A DNA stretch of 64,000 bases. Origin: Oceanospirillaceae bacterium. GTDB lineage: Bacteria > Pseudomonadota > Gammaproteobacteria > Pseudomonadales > Oceanobacteraceae. Position numbers and translations under genes: made by a program. A model generated the notes under the pieces. That model made no database searches. It was not told the origin of the DNA and saw only the letters and a list, made by a program, of their open reading frames with translations. The stretch is taken from positions 1-64,000 of the forward strand of contig PBQA01000028.1 of assembly GCA_002724925.1 (NCBI GenBank), written 5' to 3'. Shown here in pieces: positions 44,862 to 53,982 of the stretch; positions within the stretch are counted from its first letter, which is position 1; each line of letters opens with the position of its first letter.

Positions 44862-46004
44862 TTATTGCCTGATTTCGTTCAGGTGCACCAACAGGGCATC
44901 ACCTATTTCTGTTTTTCTCCACCCCATGAGCAAGGGCGGCAACTCATTTTCTGGTGCACGAATCAGTGCTTCCAGTGTTTTTTTATTTGCCAGCATTTCG
45001 GGCGGTATGTCGAGCGCCTCTGCTTTTTTCACCACGCCTTTTTTAAGCAACTTCATCAGATTGCCGTCTTCAACAGAAAGTGGTCGCTGCAATAGTTCAG
45101 GCCATTCCTCTGAATCCAGACTCTGCGCACGCTGAATTATCTGCAATAGCTGTTTTCCGCATTCTTTAATGATGTTGGCACGCAGACCGGCTTTATAAAG
45201 CTGATCCCGATTCCTCGCTCTGAACCGGGAGAGATTCCAAAGTGCGGGATCATCTGCAACCTTGTTACGAGGCACATCGCGTGAACGCGCTTCTTCCTCG
45301 CGCCATATTGCCAACTGCTGCAGAATACTTTGTTCCTGAGGTCGCAGTTTCCAGCCCGATTTCACTTTCTGAAATGCACTGCTGTAATCGGTGTCCGGCT
45401 GACTTGCTGCCAGTACTAACCGGGCGCACTCTTCCTCAACCCAGGATTCCCTACCGAGTTTTTCCAATCTGTGTTTTAGCAGAGGATAAATCTGAAAAAG
45501 GTAAAAAACATCGGCCGTCGCATACTCCATCTGTACCGACGTTAACGGTCTCTGTAGCCAGTCGGTTCTGGTCGCTTCTTTGGGGATATCAAGCTCAAGC
45601 AACTCGCTGACGGCACGTTGAAAGCCCACAGAGCCACCATATCCAGACAGCGCCATCGCTATCTGAGTATCAAACAGAGGCGTGGGCACTGAATCGAATA
45701 TCCGTTTGCATACCTCAAGATCTTCCGCACAGGAGTGGAATACTTTCACCACATCCGGGCATAACATCAAGGCTCTGAAGGCACTCCAGTCATTAATTTC
45801 CAGAGGATCAATCAGTGCGCATGATTTATCATCAGCCACCTGAATCAGACCTGGCTTAGGATAAAAAGTGCTGGTTCTGACAAACTCGGTATCGACCGCA
45901 AGGTAGACCGCTGAAGACCACTTTGCACAAGCATCATTCAGCTGCTTGTCCGTCGCTATCCATTCTGGCACGGGTACTTCAGTCTGTTCTGTATATTCAG
46001 TCAA
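44862..46004 (-). CDS. rnd: Ribonuclease D
   Basis: 380 residues. 3'-5' exoribonuclease that trims tRNA precursors. DEDD exonuclease motifs: Exo I VDTEFVRTSTF, Exo II VFHSCAEDLEVCK, Exo III with the tyrosine in EYATADVFYLFQIYP. HRDC domains follow (LAIWREEEARSRDVPRNKV) and the end is LVHLNEIRQ. Start and recR stop overlap by four bases. Normal length and all catalytic acids present. Confidence 0.95.
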   Translation of the reverse strand: MTEYTEQTEVPVPEWIATDKQLNDACAKWSSAVYLAVDTEFVRTSTFYPKPGLIQVADDKSCALIDPLEINDWSAFRALMLCPDVVKVFHSCAEDLEVCKRIFDSVPTPLFDTQIAMALSGYGGSVGFQRAVSELLELDIPKEATRTDWLQRPLTSVQMEYATADVFYLFQIYPLLKHRLEKLGRESWVEEECARLVLAASQPDTDYSSAFQKVKSGWKLRPQEQSILQQLAIWREEEARSRDVPRNKVADDPALWNLSRFRARNRDQLYKAGLRANIIKECGKQLLQIIQRAQSLDSEEWPELLQRPLSVEDGNLMKLLKKGVVKKAEALDIPPEMLANKKTLEALIRAPENELPPLLMGWRKTEIGDALLVHLNEIRQ

Positions 46005-46528
46005 TCATGACCCCTTAATATCTCGCACGCCCGCTCAACACTGACGCGTTCTCCTCCCCGACCCGTGCGACGGAAAATATATTCAGCCGTCGTTCGCCCT
46101 TCAACCGAATCACTACTGAGCACCAATAATGATGCGTCGGGGAAAGCCTCTACGGACGCAAGCAGGTCGTCCATACATAATTGTGACGGGCCGGTACCAT
46201 TAGCTGGCGACAACTCGCCGTGCAACACAAAAAGCGGACCACAATAATCGACAAGCATCGAAAGCTGTTCAAGTAGCATTTCTGTCGACGTAACGACAAA
46301 GAATCTGGCGGCATCGTCACCAGACTGACAGTCCTGCTGGCACTGTATCCGATTGCAGTGCTTGCAATGCTCTGAATGCTTTATGCGGGTAAGGATGTCA
46401 GATAACTGCCCGACATCACCGCGATACACCAACCACTCAGCCAGGCGCTCAGCGGCCTGCGCTCCGATTCCGGGCAGGCCGTCTATTGCTTCGCAGAGCA
46501 GCTGATAATCACGCGGTCGGCTGGCCAT
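46001..46528 (-). CDS. recR: RecR-like recombination protein, short and divergent
   Basis: 175 residues against about 198 in standard RecR. It keeps the helix-hairpin-helix LPGIGAQAAERLAEWLV, a zinc-finger-like set of cysteines (Cys55, Cys58, Cys63, Cys67, spaced more tightly than usual) and the Toprim-like core LFVLHGELSPANGTGPSQL. It lacks the usual Toprim glutamate (FFVVTSTEM where VVE is expected) and the C-terminal GLPVGGDLEYADE block that wraps the RecR tetramer. It sits in the normal ybaB-recR site. It may be RecR decayed or specialised. Confidence 0.8.
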   Translation of the reverse strand: MASRPRDYQLLCEAIDGLPGIGAQAAERLAEWLVYRGDVGQLSDILTRIKHSEHCKHCNRIQCQQDCQSGDDAARFFVVTSTEMLLEQLSMLVDYCGPLFVLHGELSPANGTGPSQLCMDDLLASVEAFPDASLLVLSSDSVEGRTTAEYIFRRTGRGGERVSVERACEILRGHD

Positions 46529-46531
46529 AGA

Positions 46532-46858
46532 TCAGAACGGTAGCTTCATGCCCGCTGGAAGGCCCATGCCAGAAGTCAGTTTCGACATATGCTCCTGGTT
46601 GTTCTGTTCGATTTTACGAACAGCGTCATTGACTGCTGCTGCCAGAAGATCTTCCAGTAACTCTTTCTCTTCTTCCATGATTGAGTCATCAAGATCTACG
46701 CGCTTAACATCGTGACGGCCAGTCATAACCACTTTCACCAGGCCCGCTCCAGCCTCACCCGTCACCTCCGCAGAGGCCAACTCTTCCTGAGCTTTGGCCA
46801 TCTGCTCTTGCATCTTCTGCGCCTGCTTCATCAGGTTGCCCATTCCACCTTTAATCAT
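46532..46858 (-). CDS. ybaB: YbaB/EbfC nucleoid-associated protein
   Basis: 108 residues. Starts [20 protein letters not shown]; the core [20 protein letters not shown] and the acidic [19 protein letters not shown] are typical. Small dimer that binds DNA and shapes the nucleoid. Order dnaX-ybaB-recR is conserved in bacteria. Confidence 0.95.
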   Translation of the reverse strand: MIKGGMGNLMKQAQKMQEQMAKAQEELASAEVTGEAGAGLVKVVMTGRHDVKRVDLDDSIMEEEKELLEDLLAAAVNDAVRKIEQNNQEHMSKLTSGMGLPAGMKLPF

Positions 46859-46901
46859 GCGTACCTCTCTTCAATTCTTCTGGTCAATTCTTAGATAACA
46901 T

Positions 46902-49055
46902 TCAGGTATTCGGGCGTACAGTGTCTTCAATAACCTGTCCGCCTAATTCATTAATAATCTGGTCTACCAGCGGGTCACTATCGATTGCCTGACGCGCGGA
47001 ATACAGCGCATCTGCCAGCAAACGCTGACGACGCTGCTCTGGGGTTTCACCGCGTGTCGCAGTCAGCGTCATGATGAGTGTGACGCCCGGTAAAAGCTCC
47101 CTCAACGCAGCCGTGATTCTCTCCCGCTGCGTATCGTTGTACAACGCCCCTTGTGCGGGGTCGACATCAAATTCAAGCACTGCAGCGCCGGATGAATCGT
47201 CCCTTCTGATAAGGGCACTGTTTCTGGCAATTGCCATTGGCAGGCCAGCAAGAGCGAGATGGTCAACCCACATATGCCAGGTGTGGGGAGCAAGTTCCGG
47301 CAGCTCATCGACACTGGCAACGACGCCCGCTTCATCCTCATCAGGAGTTGGCTGTTCGGTATTTTGCGAAGTGCCATCGGCAACAGCCGTTTCGACCGGA
47401 TTATCCATCAGATCTGCCAGTGATCCATCCCGTCGATCCTGAGCACCTCCAGCACGAACGTCCGCTGACTTAACTGGCTCTGGCTGAATTAATTCAGGTT
47501 TCGTTGCTTCCGGCGAAATTGTTTCTGGACTTGCGGCTTCTTTAACATCATCGAAAGAGCGCACATCATCGACCGAGTCAACATGATCGTCTGCGTGATC
47601 AGCTTCCGTCGAATCACTCTCATCTGTATTGGCCACGTCAGAATAAGAATTGACTCTGGTGTCGGCAGTTTCTGCATCAGCAGGAGGATCTTGTACCGGT
47701 GCAGCGTGAGACGCTGAGGTCTGAGGAAAGGGCTGCGGAGAGGCCTCTGCTGTCTCTGATGCCTGCACGGAAGCAGCTGGCTCAGAGATGACTGACTCAG
47801 TAGCGGCCGCTTCAGCCACTGGGATATCCTGGGCATCGTCGACGGCTGTTTCAGTCTTTGATTCAGCATTCAATCCAATTTCTGGATCAACCTTTGTCTC
47901 AGACGGAACCGTCGTCAGTGGCTTTTTTTTTTCGAGCGCCGAGACCAGGTCAAGTTCAGGTACAACGTCAGGCGCAGGACGGAAGGCCAACATGCGCAGT
48001 AGAATCATCTCGAATCCTTGACGCGGCTCGGGGGCCATCGCCAGATCCTGACGGCCCTGCAGCGCGATCTGGTAACACAGCTGCAAATCTTCAGCAGGCA
48101 TTGCCATCGACAACTGCAGAATCGCTTCCCGATCGCCTTCGGCATTATCAATCGCATCGGGAACAACCTGAGCGAGCGATGCACGATGCCAGATATGCAG
48201 AAGCCCTTGGAGGATTTCATCGTAGTCTGGTGAGTGCTCTGCCATTGATGCGGTTTCAGCCAGAATTTCACTGGCATCGGCTTTGGCCATAACTTCAGCC
48301 AACCTGAACAATCTTCCGCGGTCCATACTCCCCAGCATGGAGTTAACCTGAGACTCGTGCACCTCACCTTCGCCAAAAGCGATGGCCTGATCGGTGAGGC
48401 TCAAAGCGTCTCGCATACTGCCCTGTGCTGCGCGCCCAAGAGACCACAGCGCGGGCTCGTCGTAAGGGACTGACTCTGCCTGCAGTACTTTGCCTAAGTA
48501 ACCCACAATACGCTCAGGCGTCATGTTTTTGAGGCTGAACTGCAAGCAGCGGGAAAGAATCGTAACAGGAAGCTTCTGAGGATCGGTTGTCGCGAGAAGA
48601 AACTTAACGTGCTCGGGAGGCTCTTCCAGCGTCTTCAGCAGTGCATTGAAGCTATGCGTTGACAGCATATGCACTTCGTCAATCAGATAAACTTTAAAGC
48701 GGCCGCGGGTCGGTGCGTATTGCACATTATCGAGAAGTTCACGAGTATCTTCGACCCTTGTGCGGGATGCAGCATCCACCTCAATCAGATCGACAAAACG
48801 TCCCTCCGCAATCTCTCTGCAGGAGGAGCATTCACCACACGGCCTGGCGCTGACGCCCTGCTCACAGTTAAGGCATTTAGCCAGAATCCGGGCAATTGTC
48901 GTTTTGCCCACGCCGCGCGTGCCAGTGAACAGATACGCATGATGGAGACGCCCTTCATTGAGCGCATTGATAAGCGCGCGCAAGACGTGCTCTTGTCCGA
49001 CCATTTCATCAAAGAAACGTGGACGCCATTTTCTCGCAAGTACCTGATAACTCAT
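46902..49055 (-). CDS. dnaX: DNA polymerase III subunit tau (and gamma)
   Basis: 717 residues. AAA+ clamp-loader subunit: Walker A GTRGVGKTTIARILAKCLNC, zinc cysteines CLNCEQGVSARPCGECSSC, Walker B VYLIDEVHMLS, sensor 1 LLATTDPQKLPVTILSRCLQ. Domain III ends near residue 370; residues 380-590 are a long acidic Ala/Glu/Pro spacer; from about 600 the tau-specific part that contacts polymerase and DnaB (WHMWVDHLALAGLPMAIARN). A run of ten A at codons 375-378 allows a frameshifted gamma form (see slippery site). Confidence 0.96.
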   Translation of the reverse strand: MSYQVLARKWRPRFFDEMVGQEHVLRALINALNEGRLHHAYLFTGTRGVGKTTIARILAKCLNCEQGVSARPCGECSSCREIAEGRFVDLIEVDAASRTRVEDTRELLDNVQYAPTRGRFKVYLIDEVHMLSTHSFNALLKTLEEPPEHVKFLLATTDPQKLPVTILSRCLQFSLKNMTPERIVGYLGKVLQAESVPYDEPALWSLGRAAQGSMRDALSLTDQAIAFGEGEVHESQVNSMLGSMDRGRLFRLAEVMAKADASEILAETASMAEHSPDYDEILQGLLHIWHRASLAQVVPDAIDNAEGDREAILQLSMAMPAEDLQLCYQIALQGRQDLAMAPEPRQGFEMILLRMLAFRPAPDVVPELDLVSALEKKKPLTTVPSETKVDPEIGLNAESKTETAVDDAQDIPVAEAAATESVISEPAASVQASETAEASPQPFPQTSASHAAPVQDPPADAETADTRVNSYSDVANTDESDSTEADHADDHVDSVDDVRSFDDVKEAASPETISPEATKPELIQPEPVKSADVRAGGAQDRRDGSLADLMDNPVETAVADGTSQNTEQPTPDEDEAGVVASVDELPELAPHTWHMWVDHLALAGLPMAIARNSALIRRDDSSGAAVLEFDVDPAQGALYNDTQRERITAALRELLPGVTLIMTLTATRGETPEQRRQRLLADALYSARQAIDSDPLVDQIINELGGQVIEDTVRPNT
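47922..47932 (-). promoter_or_regulatory. dnaX slippery sequence for gamma production
   Basis: The coding strand reads GAA AAA AAA AAG: ten A and a G, ending in the in-frame heptamer A AAA AAG as in E. coli dnaX. A -1 shift adds the codons for A-T-D-D-G-S-V and then TGA at 47899-47901; a +1 shift ends after two codons. Either route gives a product of about 380-385 residues, the size of gamma. A small GACG/CGTC hairpin follows. Confidence 0.65.
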
Positions 49056-49150
49056 GAAAATCTATTCGGCCTGAATACCTGTATTCAAGTCGCATGATAA
49101 CTGGATCAGCGGGTAAAGTCAGTGACAATATGGAAAGGAAAAACTGGAGA

Positions 49151-49261
49151 TGACCTCTGCCAGCCACACCCCGGCACACGAGTCGACCACTACCGTTGCT
49201 TCCTTCCGGACCTGGCGGGGTTCGCGGTGTATCGTTGCGAGGGGACCGACAAAGGCCACCA
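49151..49261 (-). ncRNA. ffs: 4.5S RNA of the signal recognition particle
   Basis: On the minus strand the conserved apical domain AGGTCCGGAAGGAAGCAAC is present, with GGTCCCCTCGCAACGA before it and GTGTGCCGGGGTGTGGCTGG after it, closing the long hairpin. The ends pair approximately (GGCCTTTGTCGG with CTGGCAGAGGTC). It lies 95 bases past the dnaX start on the same strand, the position seen in many gammaproteobacteria. End positions are approximate by a few bases. Confidence 0.92.
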
Positions 49262-49341
49262 TAACGCCCCGCGATCAGCGGGGAGGCGTACATTAGCCAA
49301 AACACGCTTCAGAATCAAGATCTTATGAACAATTCATTGCG

Positions 49342-49611
49342 TCAGAGATGAAGCCACTGCTCCAATGCTTTGGTAATGACTTCAGCGCGGGACAAGCCTA
49401 ACTCATCCGCCGCATCATCAAGAGCAGCAACGACATGGGCAGGAAGTTTCACCTCAAGACGGTGCAGCCCGGCGTGCTTATCACGCATTCGCTGACTGCG
49501 CTTATTCAACCGGGACTGATGAGTTCTGTCATAAGGGTTACTGCGTGGTCGGCCCGGCCCTGACGAGCTGAACATATCTATCGTTGTTCTGTCTTCCGGC
49601 TGGACCGACAT
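49342..49611 (-). CDS. ybfE: YbfE-like ribbon-helix-helix protein
   Basis: 89 residues. DRTTIDMFSSSGPGRPRSNP, LNKRSQRMRDKHAGLHRLEV and the C-terminal helix pair VVAALDDAADELGLSRAEVI align well with E. coli YbfE, a LexA-regulated protein of unknown role with a ribbon-helix-helix DNA-binding end. In E. coli it is damage-inducible; I looked for a LexA box (CTGT-N8-ACAG) in the 49612-49700 region and found none, so LexA control is not supported here. Confidence 0.85.
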   Translation of the reverse strand: MSVQPEDRTTIDMFSSSGPGRPRSNPYDRTHQSRLNKRSQRMRDKHAGLHRLEVKLPAHVVAALDDAADELGLSRAEVITKALEQWLHL

Positions 49612-49750
49612 GGAGCTACCTTAACTGCACATTCTGAATACTGCGATCATGAAGATTGGCAGCAAGCGCCGCCAAAGCGTGAATTATCCCCGAGAAATGC
49701 ACAAAAGCAACTGACAGAGCTTACCAGTCCCCGCTTTTAACGAATCAGAC

Positions 49751-49779
49751 TTGTCATAGTGCCGCGAGCACAATACTGT
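49751..49779 (+). promoter_or_regulatory. Candidate promoter of the LonB-type protease gene
   Basis: TTGTCA (49751-49756), a 17-base spacer, and TACTGT (49774-49779). The -35 is good, the -10 poor. It would give a leader of about 30 bases before the ATG at 49819. Confidence 0.4.
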
Positions 49780-49818
49780 AACCGAGTACTTTATTGAAAA
49801 AGCGACAGCAGAGCTGCA

Positions 49819-52242
49819 ATGACACAGAAGCCTCAAGCGTTACCCTATTCCCTCGCGACACAAACGATTCACCCAGACTCTCTCGACTTCAGAACAACCG
49901 CGGACATTGAGCCGTTTCATGGTGTTCTGGGCCAGGAGCGTGCCGTCAATGCAATCCAGTTCGGCGTTGCCATGGAACGCCCCGGTTACAACATTTTTGT
50001 TATGGGCGATACCGGTACAGGACGCTCCTCTTACGTGCGCGACTATTTAAAAAGCGAAGCCAAGCGCCAGAAAACGCCTGACATCTGGTGCTATGTAAAC
50101 AACTTCAACAATCCGCGTGAACCAAAAGTTCTGGCACTGCTTCCCCAGGAGGCCAGCGACTTCCGCGGTCTGATGACTGAATTGATTGATCAGCTGATTG
50201 CCAGCTTCCCTGCTGTTCTGGAGCACCCGACCTATCAACAAAAGAAATCGGCGATTGATTATACGTTTAACCGCCGTTACGACCGGGCGATAGAGACAGT
50301 AGAACGTGAAGCTCATAAGCGTGGCGTCGCCGTATACCGGGACTCCAACGCCATCAGCTTCACCCCGATGCGGGAAGGCAAAGCACTGGATGAGACAGAA
50401 TTCGCGCAGCTTTCCGAAGAAGAACGAGAGACATTCCATAACGACATTGCTGAACTCGAGCACATGCTCAGCGAGCAGCTTGCAGAATTGCCTCAGTGGA
50501 AACGCGAAAGCAGTAACGAGCTTCGCCGCCTGAATCAGGAAACCATCCGCGAAGCCATTACACCGCTACTGGCTCCAATTCGCGAAGCCTTCTCACATCA
50601 CGAACCCGTGATGGACTACATCACCGTAATGGAAGAGCATTTGCCGTCTGTCGTCCTCGAAGAACTGGTCGAAGAGCGCCTGATGGACTTGCGCGAAGAG
50701 TATGCGAAACGCAGCAGCCTTGAAGATTCACTGCTGCCAAATATCGCAACACATCATGCCCCTGACAGCGGCGCCCCTGTCATCTATGAGCCACATCCCT
50801 CGTATGCCAATCTGGTAGGAAGAATCGAATACGTCAGTGAGCAAGGGGCTCTGGTTACTAATTATCAGAAGATTGCACCCGGCGCCCTGCATAAAGCCAA
50901 CGGCGGCTACCTGATTCTGGATGCTGAAAAAGTATTGTCTGAACCCTTTGTCTGGGACGCACTGAAACGCGCACTGCAGTCCAACGAACTTAAAATGGAA
51001 TCGCCGTATTCGGAGGTGGGTCTTCTTAATACCACATCGCTCGTGCCCGATGTCATCCCGCTCGATTTTAAGCTGGTCCTCATAGGCTCACGCCAGATTT
51101 ACTACCTGTTGCAGGAATACGATGAAGACTTTAAACGCTTGTTCCGGACTCTGGTTGATTTCGATAGCGACATCGAATTAACCGAGCCTCATGTGCAGGC
51201 CTATGCTCAGCTACTGAAGAGCCGTATTGAGGAACAGCAGTACGCTGACCTCGACAAAGAAGCAGTCGAACGTATGGTCAGGCACAGCGCACGCCTTGCA
51301 GAACAGCAGGATACACTCAGTGCACTGATCGGCGATCAGTTTGACCTGCTCGCAGAAGCAGACTTCATCCGTAAGCTGGCACAGGACGAATTAATTACCA
51401 CGACGCACATCGACCGGGCACTAAAAGCAAAGCAGGAACGTACCGGGCGTGTATACGATAAGCTCTTTGAACAGATGCTGGACGGTACGGTTCTGTTAGA
51501 GACGACCGGCACCGCCATCGGCAAGATCAACGGGCTCACGGTAATGTCACTGGGCGATACCAGCTTCGGCTCCCCCGCCCGAATCACAGCTTCGGTCTAT
51601 CCCGGCTCGAAAGGCATTGTCGATATCGAACGCGAGGTTGCTCTGGGCCAGGCAATTCACTCGAAAGGCGTCATGATTCTCTCTGGCTTCCTCGGCAACC
51701 GCTATGCTCAGAAGTTCCCATTAGCAATCTCCGCTCACATCGCCATGGAACAATCCTACGGCTATGTTGATGGCGACAGCGCCTCAATGGCCGAATTAAT
51801 CTGCCTGATCTCAGCGCTGATCCACTCACCCATCGACCAGAGTTTTGCCATTACCGGCTCAGTTAATCAGTACGGTGAAGCCCAGGCTATCGGCGGTGTA
51901 AATGAAAAGATCGAGGGATTCTTCCGTTTATGCAAAGCCCGCGGACTGACAGGCAAGCAAGGGGTGATTATCCCTGCCGCGAACCAGCGGAATCTGGTTT
52001 TACATGACGATGTACTGGAGGCGGTAAAAGCTGGGGAGTTTCATGTTTACTGTGTTCGCCATGTTGACGAAGCCATTCACCTGCTACTGGACCGCGAACC
52101 AGGCATCGCCGACGCCGACGGAAACTTCCCCGAGGGCAGCGTAAACGGAGAGATCATCAAGCGACTGGAGGCCATCGCACGTATGGCAGACCCGTCCAGT
52201 AAAACTGACAACTCTCAGAAAGATAACGCCGGCGATAAATAA
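49819..52242 (+). CDS. LonB-type ATP-dependent protease (AsrA-like)
   Basis: 807 residues. An N-terminal AAA-like region holds Walker A GDTGTGRSSYVRDYL near residue 57, a long coiled-coil insertion fills residues 130-300, a lid follows, and the C-terminal Lon-type Ser/Lys protease is complete: GVMILSGFLGNRYAQKFPLA, catalytic serine in DGDSASMAELICL and lysine in GGVNEKIEGFF. It lacks the Lon N-terminal substrate domain and membrane segments. In Pseudomonas the related AsrA affects stress responses and aminoglycoside tolerance. Strong gene, stands alone with its own terminator. Confidence 0.94.
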   Translation: MTQKPQALPYSLATQTIHPDSLDFRTTADIEPFHGVLGQERAVNAIQFGVAMERPGYNIFVMGDTGTGRSSYVRDYLKSEAKRQKTPDIWCYVNNFNNPREPKVLALLPQEASDFRGLMTELIDQLIASFPAVLEHPTYQQKKSAIDYTFNRRYDRAIETVEREAHKRGVAVYRDSNAISFTPMREGKALDETEFAQLSEEERETFHNDIAELEHMLSEQLAELPQWKRESSNELRRLNQETIREAITPLLAPIREAFSHHEPVMDYITVMEEHLPSVVLEELVEERLMDLREEYAKRSSLEDSLLPNIATHHAPDSGAPVIYEPHPSYANLVGRIEYVSEQGALVTNYQKIAPGALHKANGGYLILDAEKVLSEPFVWDALKRALQSNELKMESPYSEVGLLNTTSLVPDVIPLDFKLVLIGSRQIYYLLQEYDEDFKRLFRTLVDFDSDIELTEPHVQAYAQLLKSRIEEQQYADLDKEAVERMVRHSARLAEQQDTLSALIGDQFDLLAEADFIRKLAQDELITTTHIDRALKAKQERTGRVYDKLFEQMLDGTVLLETTGTAIGKINGLTVMSLGDTSFGSPARITASVYPGSKGIVDIEREVALGQAIHSKGVMILSGFLGNRYAQKFPLAISAHIAMEQSYGYVDGDSASMAELICLISALIHSPIDQSFAITGSVNQYGEAQAIGGVNEKIEGFFRLCKARGLTGKQGVIIPAANQRNLVLHDDVLEAVKAGEFHVYCVRHVDEAIHLLLDREPGIADADGNFPEGSVNGEIIKRLEAIARMADPSSKTDNSQKDNAGDK

Positions 52243-52253
52243 GCCCAAAAAAA

Positions 52254-52276
52254 GGGCTGAAATCTCAGCCCTTTTT
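52254..52276. terminator. Bidirectional terminator between the protease and hybrid kinase genes
   Basis: GGGCTGA, AATC, TCAGCCC, with T5 on the plus side and T7 on the minus side. It serves both converging genes. Confidence 0.9.
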
Positions 52277-52307
52277 GATGCCCACCCCTGAAAACACACG
52301 ATATGCT

Positions 52308-53936
52308 TTAAGCGATCCGAACAGGGTGGCGCCCTTTAACAATGAGTGAAACCAACTGGTCGTAGAGCATTGAATAATCAACGGGTTTACTGATCACACA
52401 ATCCATACCCGCCTCCAGACACTCCTGCCGCTCAGCATCCGATACACCAGCAGTCAAAGCCAACACCGGCAACTCTCCGCCCTCTGCTCGCAAAATTCGT
52501 GTGGTATCCATCCCTCCAAGTTCAGGCATGTGGCAATCCATAATGATGGCATCTGCACCTCGCCATGCCCCACTATCAAGAAGCGCCCGACCATTATCAA
52601 AAACAGCAACAATCAGGCCTTTCTTTTCGAGGATCACCTGTAGGGTTCGCTGATTTGTCGCGTCATCTTCACACACAAGAACCTGATAGGCCGGCCCTCC
52701 CTGAGCAGTGGCCACTGGCGAACTGTCGATACCGAGTGGCACCTCAAGCCAGAATGTCGATCCTTTCCCCTGACGACTAGTGACTCCAACGCTTCCGCCC
52801 ATCAATGAAGCCAGGTCATGACAGAGACTCAGACCCAGTCCGGTTCCACCATACACTTCTGCCGTGGCTTCCGTTTCCTGAACGTATGGTTTAAAGACCG
52901 AGGTGAGACGATCCGGAGCGATGCCTATTCCAGTATCCGTTACGGAAACGAACAAGGCCCATTTATCGCTAGTTTGCGTACCCGTCAAGCGCACGGCAAC
53001 CTGACCGCCTGCCGGTGTAAATCGTGCCGCATTACTGAGGAAGTTAGATAACACCTGACGCAGCCTGGCCTGGTCGCCTACCAGATTCAGAGGGACTTCC
53101 TGCGAAGCTTCGCACGAGAGCCGGATACCTTTCTGACGCAGAATCGCTTCGTAAGTTGACGCTGTTTTTTCCAGCCAGTAGCGAACATTAAACGCTGATT
53201 CCTGAAGCCGGAACTTACCGGCTTCAATTTTAGCGACATCCAGCACATCATCCACCACACCCAGCAATGTCTGCGTGGTAAATTCAAGTCCCTGAAGCAG
53301 CTCAGTCCGCTCGGCTTCATCGGCATCACCAAGAAGTTCGATAATACCAACCATCCCCGTGAGAGGGTTGCGTACTTCATGACTGAGGTGAGCCAGAAAC
53401 CGTGATTTTTCTTCCAGAGCTTCAGAGGCAAGCTCTCGCTCCCGCTCTGCATTCATCGCAAGCGTGGCGTAATGTTCTGACAGAAGAATGTCCCGATAAC
53501 CGCGAAGCGCAGTCGTCAGAGAAACATAGAGTCGTTCTTGAGTAGATTCACTCTTGGCGAGGTAGTCATTAATATCGTAATTCTGAACAACACGATATTC
53601 CGGAGCAAAGCCGGCCTGTCCCGTACGAAGGATGACCCGGATTTTCTGGTTGTTGAGCTCTTCACGAATATACTCGACCAGCTTAAGACCTGCGTCGTCC
53701 TCTTCCATGACGACATCCAGAAACAGAACAGCAATATCGCTGCGGGTAGACAACATCTCTTTTGCGGCGACCGCTGACTTCGCCTCAATAACGGAGACCG
53801 TCCGCTGTTCGAAACGGTAACGTGATAAGACGAGCTTCGTAACATCCAATACCGACTGATCATCATCAACGATCAGGACTGGTATTGCGTCAGGCAACAG
53901 ATCACTGCCTGAGCGCTTGAGTTCTGTTTCTGTCAT
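52308..53936 (-). CDS. Soluble hybrid histidine kinase, REC-HisKA-HATPase-REC
   Basis: 542 residues, no membrane segment. An N-terminal receiver (VLIVDDDQSVLD; phospho-acceptor Asp74 in VLFLDVVME) and a linker/coiled coil to 175 come first. A kinase core follows with phospho-His186 in LAHLSHEVRNPLTGMVG and ATP-binding DTGIGIAPDRL and GGTGLGLSLCHDLAS. A C-terminal receiver (VLVCEDDATNQRTL, acceptor in IIMDCHMPELGG) ends it. No output domain, so it passes phosphate on through another protein. There is no linked regulator or input receptor in the window; the partner is elsewhere. Confidence 0.93.
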   Translation of the reverse strand: MTETELKRSGSDLLPDAIPVLIVDDDQSVLDVTKLVLSRYRFEQRTVSVIEAKSAVAAKEMLSTRSDIAVLFLDVVMEEDDAGLKLVEYIREELNNQKIRVILRTGQAGFAPEYRVVQNYDINDYLAKSESTQERLYVSLTTALRGYRDILLSEHYATLAMNAERERELASEALEEKSRFLAHLSHEVRNPLTGMVGIIELLGDADEAERTELLQGLEFTTQTLLGVVDDVLDVAKIEAGKFRLQESAFNVRYWLEKTASTYEAILRQKGIRLSCEASQEVPLNLVGDQARLRQVLSNFLSNAARFTPAGGQVAVRLTGTQTSDKWALFVSVTDTGIGIAPDRLTSVFKPYVQETEATAEVYGGTGLGLSLCHDLASLMGGSVGVTSRQGKGSTFWLEVPLGIDSSPVATAQGGPAYQVLVCEDDATNQRTLQVILEKKGLIVAVFDNGRALLDSGAWRGADAIIMDCHMPELGGMDTTRILRAEGGELPVLALTAGVSDAERQECLEAGMDCVISKPVDYSMLYDQLVSLIVKGRHPVRIA

Positions 53937-53982
53937 TCAGCAATCCTTTGCACCATTTTTATACTCAAAGCCCCATCTGCAC

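Noticed and set aside
49612-49818. LexA box for the ybfE-like gene.
   Set aside because: No CTGT-N8-ACAG found; the family is LexA-regulated in E. coli only.
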